A stretch of DNA of 64,000 nucleotides from Methylobacterium sp. Leaf108 (GTDB taxonomy: Bacteria; Pseudomonadota; Alphaproteobacteria; Rhizobiales; Beijerinckiaceae): the NCBI RefSeq assembly GCF_001423265.1, contig NZ_LMND01000002.1, positions 62,899-126,898 on the forward strand. Direction: 5' to 3'. Under the pieces are notes generated by a model. That model searched no databases. It saw only the letters and a program-made list of their open reading frames with translations, and was not told the DNA's origin. Positions 24,858 through 35,300 of this stretch are shown piece by piece. A program made the translations under genes and the position numbers. Each line of letters begins with the position of its first letter. Position 1 is the first letter of the stretch.

Positions 24858-27002
24858 CTACACGGTGATGGTGGAGCGATAGGCGCAGAGCCAAGTGTCG
24901 ACGGTCAGGCCCGGCCAGTAGAGCGAGGCCGGCCCGACGCGCTTGACGTTGCCCCAGGCGCCGGAATGCGTGCCGGCCGGAATGTCGAGGCGGCCGTAGA
25001 AGGCGTAGGACACCTCGACCACCGTGCCGGCGGCCGGCATCGTCACCGGGATCACCCGCACGAGGTTGCCCGTCAGGGTGACGCTCGCGATCGGGATAGG
25101 GACGCCGTTGACCCGGAGCTGAAAGCCCTTGTTCGCCGCTTCCTCGATCTCGGTGGTGTCGAAGGCGAGCGCGCCGAAGGTTGGCGGCGTCGTGATCGCG
25201 AACGTGAAGCCGCCGTTCTCGCCCGAGACAGCGCTGACGCGGGCGCAGTCCCAGGTCAGACCACGGTTGAGCACCAGGTCGCGCACGTAGCCTTCAAGCT
25301 CGCCGACCCGCCCGATGCCATAGTCGGTGTGATGGATCTCGTCGCGGAACGGATACGGGTAGCGCGGGCCGATCAGGTGGACGCGCGCGGCGTTCTCGAC
25401 GGCGAACCGGACCTGATCGAGATAGGAGAGCTGCGCCTGCCCTTGGTTGATAGACGCGGCGGTCTGGTCGGTAAAGAAATGGAGGAGGTCGCCGCCGGGG
25501 CCGTTGAGGGCGAGCGCGTCGTAGGCCGCCACCATCTCGGTCAGCGACTGGAAGTAGTTCTCGTTGTTCGAGTCCGGCGCGCCGGCGTGGGTCCAGTTGA
25601 TATTGCGGAACCACGGCGTCTTGCCGTAGCGCGCTGCCTGGACGCGAGCCGCTGCAATCATATTGAGACCCTGCTGCCAGGGGTCAGTGCCGGGCTTGAG
25701 CTGATCCCAACGGTAGCCGGGATAGGCGTGGCAGAACTCGAGGATCGGCGAGAGGTGCCGGTTGTTGCGCCGGCCGAACTTGATCTCGGACTGCGTCGAG
25801 ACGTAGCCGATGTTCGAACCGAGCGAGTTCTGGATGCCGATCAGATCGACGATCGCCTGCGTCTGGAACGCCGCGCCGATGGTCTGGATGGCGCCCTGGT
25901 CGCGGGCGAGGGTCAAGGCAATACGCGGCTCACCGGCCGCGTAGAACGCCTTCGTCGGATCGATCGGGATGGTGTCGGCCCGCCACGACTGGCCGTAGCT
26001 GATGCTGATCGCCAGCCGCGAGGCCGTGTCGAGGAAGTTCGGCCCGCCGACCCGGTCCGTCCGGACGAGGTAGGGCATCGCCGGCCCGTCGGGGGTCGCC
26101 TTGTAGCGAAGGAACTGCCCGTCCCGCAGCACGTCGTAGACGGTGCCCTGCGCGCCGGCGGCAATCGCGGTGGTCGCCGGCAGGGTGGCCTCGCGCTGGG
26201 ATGCAAGCCAGCTCGCTGGATCCAGAACGCACCAGGTCAGGCCGCCATCGGCGATAGCGAAGGGCGCGGTTCCGTTGGCGTCCCATATCGCATAGGAGAA
26301 CCCGGAGTCGGACGGCGCCGCGACGACCCGCCAGTCGCGCAAGACGATGTCGCCCTCGGTGCCTACCGCCAAAGGGATCTGCCCAAGCGGGTCGCGGGCC
26401 GCCACCCAGGAGTAGCCCGGCACGTCGTCGTAGCGGCCCAGGATCTCTGACAGGTAGCGGAGGACGTCTTCAGCCGTGGCCTTGGTAAGCGGCACGCCTT
26501 GGGTGCGGACGTTGAGGCCTGGGACGGTGGTGTCGTCCTTCTTGACCCACGACCCTGTGCCCGATGTGCCGCTCTTCGTGTAATAGCCGGCGCCGAGACC
26601 GGTGAAGACCTCGCCGATGGCGCCGTCTGGATAATTGAGCGACGAGCCGAGCCCGCTTCCGACGACACCGCCAACATCCTCGAAGGTGTTTTTTCCGACA
26701 CGCCCCCCGCCGACGGCGTTCTGCGCGGCGGCTTGCGCGGCCTGGGCCGCCGCCACCGCGGTGGTCAGAGCGCCGGACGAGCCGTAGGCGGTAAGCGCCT
26801 GCCCGACGACCGTGGCGACGTCGCTGGACAGGCTGCTGACGGCGGCGCCCGCCAGCGCGATATCCGCCAATGCCCGGATGAAGTTCGGCCGGTGCCCACC
26901 ATTGGCGAGGCCGCCGGGATTGCCGTCGGGGTCGTAGGCCGCGTTGTTGTAGAGGCTCAGGAGGCGCGTCAAAGCCGCCTGCTGCTCGGGGGTCGGAGCC
27001 AT
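24858..27002 (-). CDS. Tail fibre/spike with SGNH-hydrolase-like domain
   Basis: A protein of 714 residues. The N-terminal ~100 residues are helical and Ala-rich (LTTAVAAAQAAQAAAQNAV), likely a trimeric shaft attached to the baseplate. From about residue 330, ISISYGQSWRAD resembles block I (GQS) of sialate-O-acetylesterase-type SGNH enzymes, and RDEIHHTDYGIGRVGELEG resembles the catalytic Asp-x-x-His block V. The C-terminal ~110 residues are a beta-rich domain. It probably binds and de-acetylates surface polysaccharide of the host. The start overlaps the stop of the upstream gene by one base. Confidence 0.7.
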   Translation of the reverse strand: MAPTPEQQAALTRLLSLYNNAAYDPDGNPGGLANGGHRPNFIRALADIALAGAAVSSLSSDVATVVGQALTAYGSSGALTTAVAAAQAAQAAAQNAVGGGRVGKNTFEDVGGVVGSGLGSSLNYPDGAIGEVFTGLGAGYYTKSGTSGTGSWVKKDDTTVPGLNVRTQGVPLTKATAEDVLRYLSEILGRYDDVPGYSWVAARDPLGQIPLAVGTEGDIVLRDWRVVAAPSDSGFSYAIWDANGTAPFAIADGGLTWCVLDPASWLASQREATLPATTAIAAGAQGTVYDVLRDGQFLRYKATPDGPAMPYLVRTDRVGGPNFLDTASRLAISISYGQSWRADTIPIDPTKAFYAAGEPRIALTLARDQGAIQTIGAAFQTQAIVDLIGIQNSLGSNIGYVSTQSEIKFGRRNNRHLSPILEFCHAYPGYRWDQLKPGTDPWQQGLNMIAAARVQAARYGKTPWFRNINWTHAGAPDSNNENYFQSLTEMVAAYDALALNGPGGDLLHFFTDQTAASINQGQAQLSYLDQVRFAVENAARVHLIGPRYPYPFRDEIHHTDYGIGRVGELEGYVRDLVLNRGLTWDCARVSAVSGENGGFTFAITTPPTFGALAFDTTEIEEAANKGFQLRVNGVPIPIASVTLTGNLVRVIPVTMPAAGTVVEVSYAFYGRLDIPAGTHSGAWGNVKRVGPASLYWPGLTVDTWLCAYRSTITV

Positions 27003-27862
27003 TACAGGGATTCCTCGACGACGAAGGATGTGGAGATGGCGGGGGAGGACAGGCGGCGCAGGCTCGGCGCCTGGCGGATGGTCCCGATCATCGCCTCGCG
27101 CTGGTAGCCATCAAGGTCGTCCGGCGAGGGAACGACGACGACCTGGTTGTGCCGGCCGGCCCGCGTGGCGATGCGGAAGACGTCGCGGAAGGCGGTGTCG
27201 CGGAGGTACGGGAAGCCGAACGAAAACACGCGGCGCACAGCGCGCGGGTTGAAGAACTTGGTGCCGCCGCGGCCCTCTTCCTCGTCGGTCAGATACTCGA
27301 ACGACAGGCCGTTATCGTCCGGCGCGTAGTTCATGTCCGGCGACCACGCCCTGCCGATGAACAGCCGCCCGATCTCGATGAAGCCGGCCGGGTTGAGGAC
27401 GTCGTTGATCTCGAAGCGCCAGTACCGCGCGCCGATCAACTCGGGCGGGATGTGGAAGAACGTGATGCCCTTCATGAGGTCGTCGGCGCCGCGCACGACG
27501 CCGGTCCAGAAGGCGTTGTCCTCCCACTCCAGCGACAGCGACTGCTCGATGGCGCCGGGAAAGCCGAGGGTGCCGCTGTCGTAGAGGACGGTGGTCAGGC
27601 TGGATTCGCGGTAGGCCCGGATCCTGATCGTGGCTCCGGTGGTCGCGTTGACGGGCCCGAGCGCCAGGCCGCCGACCACTTCCTGCGCCGATAGCGTGGC
27701 GACGAACTGTGTCTGTGAGGCCGACACGCCCGTCGACCGCGCCAACTCGGCGAGGTAGGGCGTCGCCAGCCGGCTGAGGTCCATGGACGGACGCCAAGCG
27801 CCCCCCGAGAACGTCGCGGCATCCGCAAAATTCTCGTAGAGCAGCACGAGGTTGCGAGCCAA
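27002..27862 (-). CDS. Tail tip/baseplate protein
   Basis: A protein of 286 residues, beta-rich, with no signal peptide and no membrane segment. Motifs such as GARYWRFEINDVLNPAGFIE and a following IGRLFIG segment look like the jelly-roll distal-tail proteins found between the hub gene and the fibre in siphophages. The gene is immediately followed by the fibre gene and preceded 3 bp away by the hub candidate. Confidence 0.6.
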   Translation of the reverse strand: MARNLVLLYENFADAATFSGGAWRPSMDLSRLATPYLAELARSTGVSASQTQFVATLSAQEVVGGLALGPVNATTGATIRIRAYRESSLTTVLYDSGTLGFPGAIEQSLSLEWEDNAFWTGVVRGADDLMKGITFFHIPPELIGARYWRFEINDVLNPAGFIEIGRLFIGRAWSPDMNYAPDDNGLSFEYLTDEEEGRGGTKFFNPRAVRRVFSFGFPYLRDTAFRDVFRIATRAGRHNQVVVVPSPDDLDGYQREAMIGTIRQAPSLRRLSSPAISTSFVVEESL

Positions 27863-27865
27863 AGG

Positions 27866-29395
27866 CTACCCCCAAAGGTCGAGTTGCACGCGGTTGGCGC
27901 TGGCGTCGTCGACCCGGCCCGTCACGACGAAGAGGCCGCCGGTCGGCAGGTGGCGCGGGAGCGTCAGGCAGACGGTCTCCCCGAGCTCCACCCCGATGGC
28001 GAAGCGGCTGTCGACCCGGATCCGCCAGAGCGCCCGCTTGGGCCCGAACAGGGCGAGCAGGCGGTTCGCCTCGGCCTGGGCCTCGACGAGGTTCGCCAGC
28101 CCGGTCTCGACAGTCAGGACGCGGGCCGTCAGCCACCGGGCCTGCGTGGCCGGGTTCTCGGCGGCCGCCTCGCGCCACGCCTGGGCGTTCGCGGCGCGAC
28201 GCGCGGCCGATACCGCACCGACAAGATCGCCCTCGCCTTGGACGACGCCGAGCGGCTTGTAGCGCACCACCACTCGCCACGTCGGGATGCCGGTGTCGTC
28301 CGAGCCGGTGGCGAGCCGCTCGACATCGCCGCGCAGCTGCCAGTTGGCTAATGAGGCCACCGGCATCGTCGTGGGCCCGGTGAACCGGCCGACCTGATAG
28401 AGGCCTTGGGCGGTCGTGATGATCCAGGCCCCGACGCCTCGGAGCACTTGGCCGATGGCGGTCATGACCGTCACGTCGCCCTGCACACGGATTCCGTTGA
28501 TGGCCGGCGCTGCAGCGTGGAGCGCGTCGAACGAGGCGGCGTCGATGGAGTCGGCCGGAACGCCGGTGTCGCCAAGCATGGCCTGTACGATGCGGGCGGT
28601 GCTGCGGTTGGTCGGGGCCGCACCGGCGACGACATCGGCCGTGACGGCCCGCGCCGGCGAACCGCCGAGGCGGATCAGCCCGAGCGCCAGGCAGGTCCGG
28701 TAGGATCCGGCGGGGATCGTTGCCGCGGTCAGGGCCGCGACCGTCGCCGAGTCGCCGGAGTTGGTCAGCGCCAGCCCGCCGTCGTAGGCAATGACCGATG
28801 CCACCGGGCGATCCGACACCTGATAGATCAGCTCGAACGGGTTCACGTTGGTTGGAGCGATGTTCCAAACCACGCCATAGACGCGCGGCTTGAGGGTCGC
28901 CGCGAGGTCGCTGGTGCCCTCGGCACCCTGTCCCGCCGCGTTGGTCGTCCCGGCATAGGCGGTCGTCAGCAGCGGCCGATCCAGGTCGATCAGCGGGTCG
29001 TAGAGCCTGAGCCGGATCGTGCGGAACACGTCGGTGACGTCGACGCTCTCGATCCGGCCCCGGACCAAGACAGTCGCGGTCGCGTAGGCGCCGCCGGGCT
29101 CGACCGCCTTGACCACGCACGGGCGGCCGTCGAAGGCATAGTCGGCCCAGGCGTCGAGCATGCCGTCGGCGTTGATGACGACGATCTCGCCGAAGCCGAT
29201 CTCGGGCGTGCCCTGGCCGGCGCCGCCCCCCTGGAACAGGGCTCGCTCGAACGAGGCCGACACCTTTAGCCGCGGCGAGAAGTGCTTGTCGGCCGGCGTG
29301 TCGGTCGGACCGGTGTTGTACCGGTCCGATGCGGCATAGAGGGAGACCACCCCGGACCCGTCATGGGCCTGGAGTTCGACGGTGTAGATCGTCAT
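27866..29395 (-). CDS. Tail hub/baseplate protein
   Basis: A protein of 509 residues directly downstream of the tape-measure gene, where siphophages encode the distal tail or hub protein. N-terminal beta-sandwich (VELQAHDGSGVVSLYAASDR), long central region and a C-terminal RRAANAQAWREAAAENPATQ helix followed by a GETVCLTLPRHLPTGGLFVV strand region, as in hub proteins that carry a Gp44-like fold. The assignment rests on order and general pattern. Confidence 0.6.
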   Translation of the reverse strand: MTIYTVELQAHDGSGVVSLYAASDRYNTGPTDTPADKHFSPRLKVSASFERALFQGGGAGQGTPEIGFGEIVVINADGMLDAWADYAFDGRPCVVKAVEPGGAYATATVLVRGRIESVDVTDVFRTIRLRLYDPLIDLDRPLLTTAYAGTTNAAGQGAEGTSDLAATLKPRVYGVVWNIAPTNVNPFELIYQVSDRPVASVIAYDGGLALTNSGDSATVAALTAATIPAGSYRTCLALGLIRLGGSPARAVTADVVAGAAPTNRSTARIVQAMLGDTGVPADSIDAASFDALHAAAPAINGIRVQGDVTVMTAIGQVLRGVGAWIITTAQGLYQVGRFTGPTTMPVASLANWQLRGDVERLATGSDDTGIPTWRVVVRYKPLGVVQGEGDLVGAVSAARRAANAQAWREAAAENPATQARWLTARVLTVETGLANLVEAQAEANRLLALFGPKRALWRIRVDSRFAIGVELGETVCLTLPRHLPTGGLFVVTGRVDDASANRVQLDLWG

Positions 29396-29398
29396 CGG

Positions 29399-32300
29399 CT
29401 ACCCCGTCTTGCGGAGCTGCTGACGCGAGGCCGTGCGGTTGCCATCCTCGACGGCCGCCGTCGTGCCCTTCACCGCGCCGATGGTCTGCAAGTGGCCCGC
29501 CTCGGCGATGTCGTTGCCGTCGCGCTGCTCGGCCCGCAGCGCTGCGACCTCCTCCCGAAGCGCCCGGATCTCGGCGATGAGGGCGGCGTTGTTGCTGCCC
29601 CCGCCGACCGGCATCGGCAGCGACATCGGGACCGGCATGGCGACCGCCGGCAGGTCAAAACCACGGTTGTCGTTCATGGCGTTGAGCGTCGAGACCCCGA
29701 TGCGCCGGGTCGCCTCGGCCGTCAGCACGAACTCGCCATTGGAGAGGCGGGACTGAATGCTGTCGGAGGTGCCGGTGCCGGGCCCGGTCACGAGCCCGCC
29801 CGAGGCGTAGGCGACCGATCCGAAGTTGTTGTTCTTTACGGCGATGACGGTGTTCGCCGTGTTGTAGACGATCTTGTTGAGCGCCGTGACCATGTTGTTC
29901 TGCAACGGTGTGCCGTTCAGGAATACGGGGTCGGTGCGGAACTGATTGTTGAGCGCGATCAGCTGATCCTTCTGCGTGCCGGCCATCGTGTTCATCGCGC
30001 GAAGGGTTGCCTCCTGCGACGTGGTGAGGGTCTTGATCGCGTCGAGGAACGTGGACTGCTGCGTGCCGATCGTCTCCAGGCTTTTCAGGAGCACGCTCTG
30101 GGCGTCGAGAATGGCCTTCTGCTGGTTGGCGATGGTGTTGGCGCTCTCGCTAGCGGTCTTGGTCGCTTCGGTCTGCACCTCGATCCCGGCGGCGCGGGCG
30201 CGGACGAGTTCGAGCTTGTCGAGCTGCCCGTCGCCGTTCGCGTCGATCGCGTCGAAGATCCGGCGGGCGTCGGCCTGCTCTTTTACCGTGGCCAGGTGCC
30301 CGATAGCGAAGGTCAGTTCGTTGTAGTCGAGCTGCCCGTTCACGCTGGTGTCGAGCTTGTCGAAGTTGGCCGTCAGGGCGGTCGCCAGGGCCGCCGGGCT
30401 GTTGGCCTCGATCGCCGTCTTCAGGACGGTGCGCAGCAGTTCGAGCGCGCTGAGCATCCCGTCGCTGTTCTCGTCGATCGACTTGAACAGGGCTTCGGCC
30501 GCATCCTGCTCAGCCTTCGTCGCCAGGGGCCCGAGCCCGGCGGTGAACTCGGCGTAGTCGAGCAGGCCGTTGACCGATGTGTCGAGCTTGGTGAAGTTCG
30601 TGTTGAGCGCGGTTGCGATGAGCGCCGGGCTGTTCGCGGCGAGCGCCGTGAGGAGCTGACCGCGCATCAGTTCGGTCTTGGTCAGCAGGCCGTCGCCGTT
30701 GGTGTCGATGGCCTTGAACAGCAGCTCGGCCGCGTCCTGCTCCGCCTTCGTCGCCAGCGGCCCCAGCCCGGCCTTGAACTCGGCCACGTCGAGCAGCCCG
30801 TCGAGCGTGGTGTCGAGGGCGTCGAAGTTGATGGTCAGGGCGTCGGAGATCAGCGTGGGCGAGTTCGCCTCAATCGCCGCTTTGAGGGTCGCCTTCGACG
30901 CGTCGATGGCGTTGACGATGAACTGCTCGGCCGAGACCTGCTTAGGCAGCGCGGTCAGCTGCGTCTTCACGGCGTTGAGCACGCCCTGATAGCCGGCCGA
31001 TGAACCATAGTAATCCCGCGCCGCGTCGAGCAGGTCACTCGCGTTGCCGGTGATCCCGTCGAGGTCGTCCCGGTTGCCCGTCTTCGCGCCGGTGAGCCGG
31101 GCGCTATAGGTCGACTGCGCCGCTGCGAGACGGGCGGCCGGCGATAATGTGCTGTTCGGGCCGGCGGACAGGCCGTCGACGAAGTCGCGGATCGACCGGG
31201 CGAACGTGTCGTAGGCCGACTTCGCCTGCTCCATCGTCTGCCGGGTCGATTCCGCTGCGGCCTGGTTGTAATCGCGCACGATCTTGAGGCGCTCGGCGAG
31301 CTGCGCGGCCTCAAGGTCGGCAATGGCCTCGCCGCCGGCCTTGACCTCTTCCTCGCGCTCACGACGCGCCTGACGGTCATAGGCCGCAAGCTGCCCCTCC
31401 AGCGTGGAGGCGTCGTTGCCGGCGGCGAACAGCCGATCCTGAAACCCGAGCGCACGGGTGGCCGCCGCAGCCTTGGCCGCCGCCGTGTCGAGGGCGGCTG
31501 AGAACTCCACGACCTTGCCCTGCAGCGTCGGAAAGCGGGTCACGAGGTCGTCGAACGCCGCGCCGGTCAGCTCGGCCTCGTCCACGATCTTCTGGCCGGC
31601 GGCGCGCAGATAGGCCTCGACCTGGCCGGCATCGCCCCCGACGAGGGCACGGTCGGCACTCAGGGTCGCGATCTCTTTCAGGAGGTCAGAGGCTTCGTTG
31701 AGGTAGCCCTTGCCGGTGGCCTCGTTGAGCTTCGTCGCGACATCGCGGTCGAAGGCTACCCGCAGCGCGTCCATCGCCTTGGCGGTGCGCTCGCGGATCG
31801 CAGTCGCGGCGTCGTCAGCCGACATGCCGAGGTCCCGCAACACCTGGCCGAGGCCGGTCGCGGTCCCCTGGATGCGCTGCATCTCGCCTTCGACGGTGGA
31901 CACGGCCTTCGCGGTGTCGAGACTCGCCAGGGCGGCCTCGCGCGCCGCGGCCTGGGCGCGCTGCAGCGTGGCCGGGTCGGCCGTCGTGTAGGTCCCGACA
32001 TCCTTGACGAAGCCCTTCAAGCTCTCGCCGAGGGCCGCCACGGCGTCGACCGCCTGCGTGAACGGACCGCCGACGCCGAAGCCGCGGTTCATCTCGCCGG
32101 TCGTGCCATCAATGCTGCGCACGAAGATCGCGGCCAGCCGGGCGTGGTAGGCCTCGAAGTCCCGGATGATGGAGTCGGCGCGCGCCTGGTCCCCGCCCTT
32201 CGATGCGGTCACGGCAGCCGAGCGCGCCTGCTCCTGAGCCGCATCGACCATGCCGCCGACCCGGCCTGTAGCCTCGCCGCGGAAGGTTCGCTCGATCGCA

Positions 32301-35300
32301 GCGATCTGCGATTTCGCCTGCTCGTACTCGTCGGCGTACTGCTTTAACTGTGCCTGGATCGCCTTTTTCCTCTCGGCCTTGGCCTTGCTGCTGCTGCTCA
32401 TGCCACCAGCGAGACCCGCGACCCCTCCAACGAGCGCGCCAACCGGGCCAGCGACCGCAAAGCCGGCAAGCGCGCCGCCTGCCGCTCCGATCAATGGGGA
32501 CTGCGACTGGTATCCGATCGAAGCCCCAGCCAACCCTGACGACAAGGCGCCACCGAGCGCGGACGACGCGAAGCCGCCGGACCGCGCGCTGCCACCCGAT
32601 GTTGCTCCCGCGCGCGGCTTGGTCAGCTCCTCCCACCCAGCGGAGAAGCCCTTCTCGGAGCCGATCTCAATGGCCTTGCCGAGGCGGTCGAAGTTGAACG
32701 ACGACCCGCCGGAGCCCGACCCGTTCGCCCCTCCCTCGAACAGGGGCTTCAACAGGCTCTGCTCGATGCCCCTCGTGCCCACGCGGGCGAACCCCTTGGT
32801 GAAGCTGTCGAAGAAACCGCTCATGCCTTTGCCGGCATTCGAGAACATGTCGTCGAAAACGCCGCTGAACGCGCGCGTCATCTCTTTCGAGAGATCGTCT
32901 GTCTTGGTCTTCACGGTCTCAAGCTCTTTACCATCAAGGTTGAGCTTGATCCTAGCCTCCATAGACGGAATATATTCGGGGTTCGTCTTGGATAGTTGAT
33001 CGCGGTATTGGTCCAGCTCCTTCTGCAGCGCCTCACCCTGCTTGCGTAGGGCGTCGGCCGGGTTGGTAACCTTGTAGGCCTCTGCCGCCTTGTCGCGGAA
33101 CGTCTCGAACTCGCGAGCGGCATCCTTGGCCGCCTTACCGGCGGCTTTCGCGCCTTTCTCAGCGTCGTCGTTGCGCGCAGTGGCCTGGACCTGCTTGTAA
33201 GCAGCGTCCATCTCACCAAGTCGCTTGGTTCGCTCGACCTCAAGCGCACCTCGGGCTTCTGGCGACGCCCTGTCGATCTGGACCTGATAGTAGTCGGCAG
33301 CCTTCTGCCGAGCCTCGGCAAAACGATCACCGGCCCGCGCCAGGTTTTGCCCGAGAGCGTCTAGCTTACCGATCTCCGCATCGCGGATGTAGCTGGCAAT
33401 GGGCTTTTCGGCCTCGCCGCGCAGGGCCTTGATCGAGGTTGCGGCCTCGTCGTTGAGCTTGGTGATCCGCGTCTGCGCCTCGGCGTCACCGATCTTCCCG
33501 GCGGCAAACTCGTCGCGAATGGACTTGGTGCCTTCGAGGACGGTTTTGTTGACGTCTCCGATCTTGCCCATCAGCGAGAGCGTGCCGGACAGCGCCGGGT
33601 TGGCGGCCTGGATCGCGTTCAGTGCATCGGCAAAGCCCCTGGCCTTGATCGCGGCGTTGTCGAGGGCGGCGCCCGTCGCCTGCGCCGCACCGGCCGTGCC
33701 GAGCAGCCCACGCGCTGCGTTTTCGGCGGCATTGAACATGGCCTGGAGACCATCGGAGACGTAGCCGGCTGCGGGCGGGATGCGCCCGACGTCGGAGTTG
33801 ATCTGGTCGACAGCGCTCGACATCGTCCGGCTGAGACGGTCGATCTCGGACTGCAAGCCGTCGACCTGCTCGCGCAGGTTGGCGACGATGTCCGACTGCC
33901 CACGGCTTTCCGCCCTCGGGATCGAGACGTCCTGGATCGACTTGGCGCGGGCCTGAAGCCCCTCGATCACGCGCAGGGTCGCCGTGTCGCCACCGGACAG
34001 ACTGTCGGCAATGGCCGTCGTCACGTCACGAACGGGCTTGAGGATCGAGAGCCACACGTCCTTGAGGCCCAGCGCGGCCTTCGAAAAATCGAAGGTTGTC
34101 TCCATCGCTTGACCGATCTCGCGCTTCACCGACTCGATCTCGCGGGCGAGGGCGACGGCGCGCGTCACGTCATCCTGGCGCAGCACCTCCCGGCCGCTCG
34201 CCTTGTCGAGGTCCGCGACGATCTGGGCGACGCTCGTTTCGCCCCGGCGGAGGCGGTCCGTGAAGTCCGGGCCGAACACCGCATCACCGATCTTGAGAGC
34301 CGCGAGGCGCTGGCCGCTGGCCTCCAGGTCGCTCATGCCGGCGAGCGCCAGGCGAATACGCTCCTCCGTGGTCTTGGCCAGCTCGGCCTGTTCCTTGACC
34401 CGCGACGAGAGGCCGGTCGCCCCGCCTGCCTCGACGTCGGCAAAGGCTTTGGACAGGCCATTACTCTCGCCGAACTTTTCGCGCGTGAAAGCCGAGGCCC
34501 GCTGGATCGCGGCGTTGATCGCATCGACCTCCAACCCGAGCGCGGCACCGACGCCCGTGAACTGCTTGAGGAAGGGGCCGGACACGTCGAGCTGTTCGGC
34601 GCGCTTGCCCAGGGCGATCAGCTTGTCGAGGTCGTCTCCGGCCTTGCGGATGGCAGCCGAGCCGACATCGAACGCCGCGAAGGCAAGCGCGATCGGGCCG
34701 AGCAAGGGGGAGACGACGCCCAGGGCTCGCCCCAGGAGGCCCGTCCTTGAGATGAGCGACGTCGCGCCATCGGCGAACCGGCCCAGGCCAGAGGCGGCGG
34801 TCGTCGCCGCAACCTCGGCGACACCGAGCCCGCGCGATGCAAGGTTGGCGGCCGTGACCACGCTTCGGCCCATCGCCTGGTTGTCGTTCGCATACCGCGC
34901 TGTCGCCTGCGACGCAGACCCGAGAGAGGTCGCCGCCGAAGTGGCCAAACCGGCAAGCGCCCGCGCCGAGGCTGTTGCACCGGCGGCGACCAGCAACGGA
35001 TGCTCAATGGCCAGCTTACCGGCCGCCCGTAGAACGCTCTCCTCGCGTCGCGAGGCAGATTCGCGCTCGGCAGCGGCGTTTTGGGCTGCAACAGCCGCCT
35101 GGACAGCAGAGCGGGCCGTCGCGTCGTTCGCCGCCGCCATAGCCTGCTGCTGCTGGATCGCCGCCTCGGTGCGCCGCTGGAAGTTGGCCTGCGCCTCGGC
35201 CAAGGTTCGCACCCGGCGCTCGACGCGCTCGTTCGAGGCGGCCGCGGCATCGCCGGCCTTGGCCAACCCGCCCTGCGCCTTAGCGAGGCCATCGGTCTTG

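Noticed and set aside
29282..31003. Long open frames opposite the tape measure and the tail hub (also 27312-29120)
   Set aside because: They mirror strongly supported genes, have Arg/Gly/Val/Asp-rich low-complexity translations and show no domain. They are shadows of high-GC coding.
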